Source: an uncultured Eubacteriales bacterium (GTDB taxonomy: Bacteria > Bacillota > Clostridia > Lachnospirales > Anaerotignaceae). From it: 27,935 bases of DNA. The notes beneath the pieces were generated by a model. The model saw only the letters and a program-made list of their open reading frames with translations. It had not been told where the DNA came from and made no database searches. Every line of letters begins with the position of its first letter. The stretch's first letter is position 1. Made by a program: the position numbers and the translations under genes. The DNA is taken from NCBI GenBank assembly GCA_900548595.1, contig URLB01000007.1:1-27935 (forward strand), read 5' to 3'. Shown here piece after piece: positions 25,096 through 27,935 of the stretch.

Positions 25096-25133
25096 AAAAA
25101 AAATAAGTGGGGAGGAGACTTCCTTCCCCACTT
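25096..25133 (-). terminator. Internal terminator between livK and livH
   Basis: Read on the - strand: AAGTGGGGA (25133-25125) pairs with TCCCCACTT (25113-25105), plus three more pairs past a bulge, followed by eight T. It sits 29 nt after livK and before livH in the same direction, so it should trim most transcripts after the binding-protein gene. Confidence 0.85.
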
Positions 25134-25162
25134 TATTATCGGTACAGTGTTAATTATAGTTC

Positions 25163-26356
25163 TTACTCAAGAGTTGTTGTTGTAAGGAACTGGAACTGAC
25201 CGTCTTTTATAGTTTTGATGAAAGCAAGGCTCTTATTTGCGTCGCCTGTTTCGTTGAATGTGATGTCGCCTGTAACGCCTGTAACGCTTACATTTTCAAG
25301 TGCGTCGCGTACAGCTGCGGGATCTGTAGAATCAGCGTCTTTTATAGCCTGGAGTAAGCAAAGGTATGCATCGTATCCGAGTGCTGAAACAGCGGGGATG
25401 ATATCGGGTTCACCGATGCTTACAAGATATTCTTTAAAGCCTTTGATAAAGCTTGCGGCTTCGTCGTTTGCCGGAGCGGCTTCATCGAAGAATGTTGAGA
25501 AGACAGCGCCTTCTGCGTCAGCGCCTGCATTCTCGACAATAGTTGCGTTTTCCCATGTATCGCCTGCTGCGAGTACAGCCGTGATACCCATTTCACGAGC
25601 CTGTTTTATAATAAGAGGAGCAGTTGTGATTGATGAAGGAGCAAAGATTATATCAGGGTTAGCTGATTTGATGTTTGTAAGGATAGCCTTGAAATCAGAC
25701 TGGTTTGTCTGGAATTGTTCTTCCGCAACTATCGTTCCTCCGAGAGATCCAAAAGCTGTTTTAAAGAATGAACCGAGACCCGAGGAGTAGTCGTCGCCGA
25801 GCTGTGTGATTACGGCTGCTGTCTTATAACCGTTCTGTATAGCGTAGTTTGCCATAACCGTGCCCTGGAAAGGATCGATAAAGCATGTACGGAAGTACCA
25901 GTCGTTACCGTTTGTTACCTGAGGATTTGTACATGAACATCCGATTGCCGGGATGCCTGCGTCGGCGAAAATATCGCCTGCCGCTATAGATACGCCTGAA
26001 CCGTATGAACCGAGTACGCCTATAACGCCTTCCGCAACAAGCTTCTGAGCCGCTGTAACAGCCTCTGTCTTATCTGATTTGTTATCAACTTCAACAAGTT
26101 CGATTTTATATTCCGTTCCGCCTATCTCTACTGTGGGATATATCTGGTTTGCATAACGCATACCGTAAACTTCCTGAAGACCGCCGCCGCCGTTTTCGCC
26201 TGTCTGAGGCTCGAATACGCCGAATTTGATAACGTTTTCGCCTGAAGCGCTTGCTTCTGCTCCATCGCCTTCAGCGGGTGTTTCGGATGAGCTTCCGCAG
26301 CCGGCAACGCCGATAACCATAACGGCTGCGAGCGCCATTGCTAAAAATTTCTTCAT
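25163..26356 (-). CDS. livK: Branched-chain amino acid ABC transporter substrate-binding lipoprotein LivK
   Basis: 397 residues. Signal with lipobox VAGC (Cys20) and Ser/Glu tether; the mature part is a type I periplasmic-binding fold (NVIKFGVFEPQTGENGGGG, then GVLGSYGSGVSIAAGDIFADAG and IFAPSSITTAPLIIKQARE). Captures Leu/Ile/Val or a related ligand outside the membrane. Start: the frame is open to 26467 and there is an ATG at 26362, but AGGAGG (26369-26364) has the right 7-nt spacing only for ATG 26356. Separated from livHMGF by a terminator, so it is made in excess. Confidence 0.94.
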   Translation of the reverse strand: MKKFLAMALAAVMVIGVAGCGSSSETPAEGDGAEASASGENVIKFGVFEPQTGENGGGGLQEVYGMRYANQIYPTVEIGGTEYKIELVEVDNKSDKTEAVTAAQKLVAEGVIGVLGSYGSGVSIAAGDIFADAGIPAIGCSCTNPQVTNGNDWYFRTCFIDPFQGTVMANYAIQNGYKTAAVITQLGDDYSSGLGSFFKTAFGSLGGTIVAEEQFQTNQSDFKAILTNIKSANPDIIFAPSSITTAPLIIKQAREMGITAVLAAGDTWENATIVENAGADAEGAVFSTFFDEAAPANDEAASFIKGFKEYLVSIGEPDIIPAVSALGYDAYLCLLQAIKDADSTDPAAVRDALENVSVTGVTGDITFNETGDANKSLAFIKTIKDGQFQFLTTTTLE

Positions 26357-26377
26357 TTTCATTCCTCCTAAATGTTT

Positions 26378-26394
26378 GTCCGTAAATAACGTAC
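26378..26394. repeat. Imperfect palindrome in the livK leader
   Basis: GTCCGTAAATAACGTAC, palindromic except for one pair; lies between the livK promoter and ribosome binding site. Could be an operator or a short RNA hairpin. Confidence 0.35.
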
Positions 26395-26395
26395 A

Positions 26396-26520
26396 AATGT
26401 CTACGTTTGTGGTTGTTATTATACGCCTTAAAGCGTTAAAATGCAATAGTTTCGTTGATTTAGACATGTTTTATTAGATTATTTGAAATTTTAATAATGT
26501 CTACAAGAAAATATTGTAGA
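26396..26520. promoter_or_regulatory. Repeated TGTCTA boxes and inverted repeat between livK and the MBL gene
   Basis: AATGTCTAC occurs at 26396-26404 and again at 26496-26504, exactly 100 bp apart in the same orientation; an inverted TAGACAT lies at 26461-26467. The second copy is part of a perfect 7-bp inverted repeat TCTACAA/TTGTAGA (26500-26506 and 26514-26520). The boxes flank the livK promoter and lie upstream of the divergent MBL promoter, so a shared regulator is plausible. Confidence 0.4.
26418..26446 (-). promoter_or_regulatory. livK: Promoter of livK
   Basis: On the - strand TTGCAT (26446-26441), 17-nt spacer, perfect TATAAT (26423-26418). The spacer holds the near-palindrome CGCTTTAAGGCG, a possible operator. 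Confidence 0.78.
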
Positions 26521-26542
26521 AAATATCTATTATTGAAACACG

Positions 26543-26572
26543 TTGAAAAAAATAATCGATTGGTGTTATAGT
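26543..26572 (+). promoter_or_regulatory. Promoter of the MBL-fold gene
   Basis: TTGAAA (26543-26548), 18-nt spacer, TATAGT (26567-26572) with an extended TGT. About 42 nt before the start codon. Confidence 0.5.
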
Positions 26573-26614
26573 AATAATATTGACACTAAAGGATTGTCAG
26601 GGAGGAATTTATAT

Positions 26615-27538
26615 ATGAAAGACTTTTACTGTGTAAAAAATAATACATGGTGTATTGATACAGGACGTACTTTGGCAGGAGTGTACAGGTTGAATGACAA
26701 CGATGTCGTACTGCTTGATACAACGATGTCCTATGTAGAAGCCGAAAGAAAAAAATTTATGAGAGTCATAGAAGAAGCGGACTTGAAAGTAAAGGCAATA
26801 ATAGCGACTCATGCTCATATCGATCATATAGGGAACAATGAGGAGCTGATAAGACGTTTCGGAGCGGAAGTATATATGTATGGCGCCGAGGCTCATATTT
26901 GCTCTGACATAACAAGCCTGAGAATGCAGCATACGCTGGTTCCTTACGACGATGTTATACAAAAGGCGCTTAGATGTATGAGCAGTACAGTCCATCATTT
27001 TATTGAGCCGGGAAAAAGAAGCGTAGATATATGCGGACATAAATTCGGAATAGTGCATACTCCGGGACACAGTTTATCGCATATAGCAATCGTTACGCCC
27101 GATAACGTAGGAATGATAGGTGACGCCCTTATGACGGAAAACGAGATTGTAAAGACCAAAATACCGTATGCGTCGAATTTTGCGGTGGATTTTGCTACAA
27201 AAAGAAGCCTTCCCAATATGAACTGCGATAAGTATATTATATCCCATAGGGGAATAAGGGAAGAGCTTGAATACGAGATTGAGGCTAATATAAAATATTT
27301 AAAAGGAAGAGCGGACGTTGTTCTCAGCTACATAGAGGACGGAATGTGCTTTGACGATATAGCCGCAGCCGTAATAAACTGCATGAATATAAAAATAGGG
27401 AACAGATATTATTTCTTTGATATTCACGGCATGATAATGCCCTATGTCCAGTATCTTGAGGAGAGCGGAAAAATAACGGGATATTATGAAAAGGGATATG
27501 TAAGATATAGGGTAAACGATGAACATGAAGATTTGTAA
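26615..27538 (+). CDS. Metallo-beta-lactamase-fold hydrolase
   Basis: 307 residues. The metal motif THAHIDH (65-71: H66, H68, D70, H71) is intact, followed by HTPGHSLSH and GDALM, the usual further metal ligands, and ISHRG near 230. The last 75 residues form a helical C-terminal domain as in glyoxalase II-like and related hydrolases. It would hydrolyse a thioester, lactone, phosphodiester or similar bond in the cytoplasm (no signal peptide); substrate unknown. Start: the open frame begins at TTG 26543, which is inside the promoter, but ATG 26615 follows GGAGG (26601-26605). Divergent from livK; no obvious terminator follows before the fluoride riboswitch promoter. Confidence 0.9.
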   Translation: MKDFYCVKNNTWCIDTGRTLAGVYRLNDNDVVLLDTTMSYVEAERKKFMRVIEEADLKVKAIIATHAHIDHIGNNEELIRRFGAEVYMYGAEAHICSDITSLRMQHTLVPYDDVIQKALRCMSSTVHHFIEPGKRSVDICGHKFGIVHTPGHSLSHIAIVTPDNVGMIGDALMTENEIVKTKIPYASNFAVDFATKRSLPNMNCDKYIISHRGIREELEYEIEANIKYLKGRADVVLSYIEDGMCFDDIAAAVINCMNIKIGNRYYFFDIHGMIMPYVQYLEESGKITGYYEKGYVRYRVNDEHEDL

Positions 27539-27546
27539 AAATAAGA

Positions 27547-27575
27547 TTTACAAAGAAAGATTTATAAATTATAAT
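27547..27575 (+). promoter_or_regulatory. Promoter of the fluoride-riboswitch transcript
   Basis: TTTACA (27547-27552), 17-nt spacer, perfect TATAAT (27570-27575), placing the start of transcription near 27582, right at the aptamer. Confidence 0.8.
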
Positions 27576-27581
27576 ATTTTC

Positions 27582-27640
27582 AGGGAATGAAGTTCTCCCT
27601 TGGGAAACCAAAACCGCTTTTAAAGCTGATGACTTCTATG
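27582..27640 (+). promoter_or_regulatory. Fluoride riboswitch (crcB motif)
   Basis: The crcB-motif elements are all there: P1 AGGGA (27582-27586) with TCCCT (27596-27600), AATGAAGTTC in its loop, the AAACC linker, a small stem GCT/AGC (27616-27618 and 27624-27626), and the conserved GCTGATGACTTCTA (27625-27638). The pseudoknot pairs GAAGT (27589-27593) with ACTTC (27632-27636). Fluoride binding stabilises this fold and turns the downstream gene on. Confidence 0.93.
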
Positions 27641-27673
27641 ATTTTATTATCATGGGAAGCATCGGCTTTTTTT
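27622..27673 (+). terminator. Fluoride-controlled terminator
   Basis: AAGCTGATGACTTCTATGAT (27623-27642) can pair along its whole length, with two or three imperfections, with 27648-27668 ending ATCGGCTT, followed by seven T. It shares the 3' part of the aptamer, so aptamer folding and termination exclude each other. Confidence 0.9.
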
Positions 27674-27701
27674 ATGGTTTTAATTAAAGGAGGAAAAATT
27701 T

Positions 27702-27935
27702 ATGATTGCGTCTTTGGCGTATATATTTTTGTTGGGATTGGCTTTTGCAGCCGTATGCACAAAACTTAAGCTTCCCCGTATTATCGGTATGATTTCGGCA
27801 GGAATAATACTGGGGCCTTATGCCCTTAATATGCTGGATACGTCTGTGCTGGCTGTGTCGGCAGATTTAAGGAAAATAGCGCTTATTATTATTCTTTTAA
27901 AAGCAGGACTGTCGTTGGATCTTTCTGACTTAAAA
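27702..27935 (+). CDS. Cation:proton antiporter, N-terminal part (runs off the window)
   Basis: AAAGGAGG (27686-27693) precedes ATG 27702; the frame is open to the window end (78 codons). The sequence (AYIFLLGLAFAAVCTKLKLP, RIIGMISAGIILGPYALNML, RKIALIIILLKAGLSLDL) is the typical first three membrane segments of CPA-type Na+/H+ exchangers, including the PRIIGMIxAGIILGP motif and the later GLSLDL. The fluoride riboswitch just upstream suggests a role in fluoride or pH resistance. Sodium/proton antiporters are among the known gene classes under crcB RNAs. Confidence 0.88.
   Translation, partial: MIASLAYIFLLGLAFAAVCTKLKLPRIIGMISAGIILGPYALNMLDTSVLAVSADLRKIALIIILLKAGLSLDLSDLK

Noticed and set aside
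26357..26614. T-box or other amino acid riboswitch before livK
   Set aside because: No T-box sequence or specifier stem is recognisable and the predicted leader is only about 60 nt.

Overview
The window looks like a chromosomal segment of a low-to-medium GC, Gram-positive anaerobe of class Clostridia. The evidence is strong AGGAGG ribosome binding sites, lipobox lipoproteins, SLH-anchored surface protein, TTG/GTG starts, lysine and fluoride riboswitches, Rho-independent terminators after nearly every unit, a membrane-independent CBS-type manganese pyrophosphatase and ECF/ABC import. I see no phage, transposon, integrase or CRISPR array.

Layout. 1-120: initiator tRNA and its terminator. 216-5151: a very large surface protein (signal peptide, six-cysteine segment, acidic linker, beta-helix modules, InlB-type repeat, three C-terminal SLH domains) whose reading frame is broken at a run of eight G. 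5297-6253: Met-rich lipoprotein. 6302-7954 (-): CBS/DRTGG inorganic pyrophosphatase, divergent from 8202-8750, an ImmA/IrrE-like protein without its metal-binding motif. 8842-12026: a probable vitamin B6 module (class V aminotransferase resembling pyridoxamine-pyruvate aminotransferase, ECF S component, divergent MocR/PdxR-type regulator). 12095-15024: lysine riboswitch followed by a polar amino acid ABC importer. 15072-16660: promoter, 35-codon leader ORF, overlapping terminator, then a CNNM/CorC-type protein started at TTG. 16831-19421: a UroD/MtaA-fold protein and a LarA-family nickel racemase homologue, each with its own promoter and terminator. 19423-20421 (-): thiamine-binding-fold protein plus HAD phosphatase, translationally coupled. 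20509-21447: decayed stretch with an EamA transporter remnant and a GNAT gene stopped by one nonsense codon. 21498-26446 (-): livKHMGF branched-chain amino acid importer with an internal terminator after livK. 26543-27538: metallo-beta-lactamase-fold hydrolase. 27547-27935: fluoride riboswitch driving a cation:proton antiporter that runs off the window.

The common theme is uptake and homeostasis under RNA-level control: three separate leader attenuators (lysine, fluoride, and an apparently undescribed leader-peptide attenuator in front of the CNNM gene). The observations I rate highest are the G8 tract that switches the giant SLH protein off while leaving a small secreted six-cysteine peptide, the acidic leader peptide/terminator before the CNNM gene, and the candidate pyridoxamine salvage module. 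All assignments come from reading the sequence and from memory of protein families; no database search was run.
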